The notes below the pieces were generated by a model, which was given only the letters and a program-made list of their open reading frames with translations, did not search any database and was not told the DNA's origin. The translations under genes and the position numbers were made by a program. From NCBI GenBank assembly GCA_011087745.1, contig JAALLB010000013.1, positions 1 to 15,984 of the forward strand: a DNA stretch of 15,984 bases. The letters run 5' to 3'. Below are positions 14,990-15,984 of the stretch, piece after piece (position 1 is the first letter of the stretch; every line of letters starts with the position of its first letter). The DNA comes from Hyphomicrobiales bacterium (GTDB lineage: Bacteria > Pseudomonadota > Alphaproteobacteria > Rhizobiales > Rhizobiaceae).

Positions 14990-15847
14990 TTATCCAATCA
15001 GGCGGTTCAGGAACTCACTCATCTTTTTACGGCTTTCTTTGCTTTGTGCAAGGTCTGGAAAGTATTGAAATACATGGCAGCCACCAGGGTAGATATCTAA
15101 TTCGGTATCAGCTTGAGATTGCACCCATTTATTCGCCATGAAAATTGAATCATCAAGCAGTGCATCACGGGTTCCAACACTAAAATGCGCAGGTGGCATG
15201 CCGCTTAGATCTGCATATAGCGGCGAAACGTCAGGATCCTTGAAGTCCTCATTGTTTTGCAAGAATGCCTCATTGAATTTGTCCATGTCACGTGTGGTCA
15301 GAACAGGTTTGGTATGAAAATTACGTGTGCTCGGCGTGCCTCCCATGTCAAAAGCTCCTGCCATAAAAATCGCCGCTGAAAAAGGCGTGAGCTGATGTTT
15401 GTTCCTTAACCTCAAAAGCGCATTGGCTGTCAGATGACCGCCAGCACTGTCACCGCCGATTGCCAGAAAGTCCGTGTTAAATTTTGTATGTCCTTCGTTG
15501 GCAAGCCAAACCGCTGCGGCTTCACAACCATCACAGGCTGCTGGATAAGGCGCCTCTGGTACCAGCCTGTAATCAACTGAAACACATGTCAGACCAGTAT
15601 CATTTACCATCTGTTTCAGGCGTTCATCTTGTAAATCTGATGCACCCAGCATCCATCCTCCGCCATGAATATGCATAAAGACACCGCGCGGACTTTTATG
15701 GTCTGGCTGAATGGCACGCAAGTTCAGATTGCCGGCCGGTCCCCTAATTGTGAAATTCTCAGCGTTGGGGTCTGGCTCTTCCCAAGGAAATGAACTCTTT
15801 CCTTCGCGCCGTGCTTGCCGGATAGCCTGAGGAGAAAATCGCCACAT
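14990..15847 (-). CDS. Alpha/beta hydrolase, hormone-sensitive lipase (family IV) type
   Basis: This 285-residue cytosolic esterase-like enzyme has the HSL-family oxyanion motif HGGGW at 61-65 and nucleophile motif GDSAGG with Ser134. Asp228 (GTRDALLDD) and His258 (GGCHVF) complete the likely triad, and DYRLVPEAPYP is the conserved stretch between them and the oxyanion loop. The ATG at 15847 is the only ATG, GTG or in-frame TTG in the minus strand up to the window edge, with a GAGG-type site 11 bases upstream. However, 27 in-frame codons upstream, back to a TAA at 15929-15931, encode a natural-looking N-terminus (DTKALNKKLIEFAEAGPD), so the true start may be further upstream. It is the first visible gene of the DUF952-pyrD-arsC operon. 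The substrate is unknown. Confidence 0.88.
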   Translation of the reverse strand: MWRFSPQAIRQARREGKSSFPWEEPDPNAENFTIRGPAGNLNLRAIQPDHKSPRGVFMHIHGGGWMLGASDLQDERLKQMVNDTGLTCVSVDYRLVPEAPYPAACDGCEAAAVWLANEGHTKFNTDFLAIGGDSAGGHLTANALLRLRNKHQLTPFSAAIFMAGAFDMGGTPSTRNFHTKPVLTTRDMDKFNEAFLQNNEDFKDPDVSPLYADLSGMPPAHFSVGTRDALLDDSIFMANKWVQSQADTELDIYPGGCHVFQYFPDLAQSKESRKKMSEFLNRLIG

Positions 15848-15928
15848 ATCAGGACCTGCCTCAGCAAATTCTATGAGCTTCTTATTCAGAGCTTTGGTAT
15901 CTTCAGAAATACTGCGCTCTTCAAAAAG

Positions 15929-15984
15929 TTAGATATACTCCGAGTCCTTGAAAATCTGATTATTTGGGGTTGACGTTTCAGGCT
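15929..15984 (-). CDS. Possible C-terminal end of a further minus-strand gene (partial)
   Basis: On the minus strand, 17 codons are open from the window edge to the TAA at 15929-15931, ending IFKDSEYI. This could be the tail of the gene preceding the hydrolase. It could also be part of the hydrolase N-terminus if a one-base deletion in the A5 run at 15924-15928 hides the true frame, because the adjacent frame is open to the edge. Too short to assign. Confidence 0.2.
   Translation of the reverse strand, partial: PETSTPNNQIFKDSEYI

Overview
The window looks like chromosomal core DNA of an alphaproteobacterium, most likely a Hyphomicrobiales (Rhizobiales) relative with fairly A+T-rich DNA. The evidence is a long PodJ-type polarity protein (coiled coils, one membrane span, Sel1 repeats, peptidoglycan-binding tail), a TauE/SafE exporter paired with a TIGR02186-type protein, a DUF6460 protein, and the DUF952-pyrD-arsC cluster. 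I see no phage, transposon, CRISPR, tRNA or rRNA, and no stretch over 300 bases without a gene.

Layout. Bases 3-80 hold the tail of an upstream gene. A leader with two GANTC sites precedes podJ (254-4039), followed 24 bases later by a DUF805 membrane protein. A separate gene at 4551 encodes a small exported alpha/beta-hydrolase-like protein. From 5290 a plus-strand operon encodes a TauE/SafE (TSUP) exporter, a TIGR02186-type periplasmic, membrane-anchored protein and a DUF3429 membrane protein. It converges, with 7 bases between, on a minus-strand pair (helicase then pdeM, stop/start overlapped) that belongs to the ligase-associated DNA damage response. Divergent from the helicase, 36 bases away, is an RNase T2. 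Next come DUF6460 and a MATE transporter, overlapped by 4 bases. The MATE gene runs tail-to-tail into a minus-strand operon read from the right edge: HSL-family alpha/beta hydrolase, DUF952, pyrD, arsC, with overlaps or spacings of only a few bases.

The most notable structural point is that three plus-strand genes (DUF3429, RNase T2, MATE) are each split by a single frameshift. Each is repaired by adding one base to a short homopolymer, and each repaired protein then matches its family end to end. This pattern suggests systematic undercalling of homopolymers in the sequence as much as real gene decay. A C11 tract inside the DUF952 gene adds two residues to an otherwise conserved family motif and is a second suspect site.

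Biologically, most genes fit known families. The parts with least-known function are the TSUP/TIGR02186/DUF3429 membrane operon, the small exported hydrolase, and the helicase-pdeM pair found here without its usual ligase and exonuclease. I did not find a clearly new multi-gene system.
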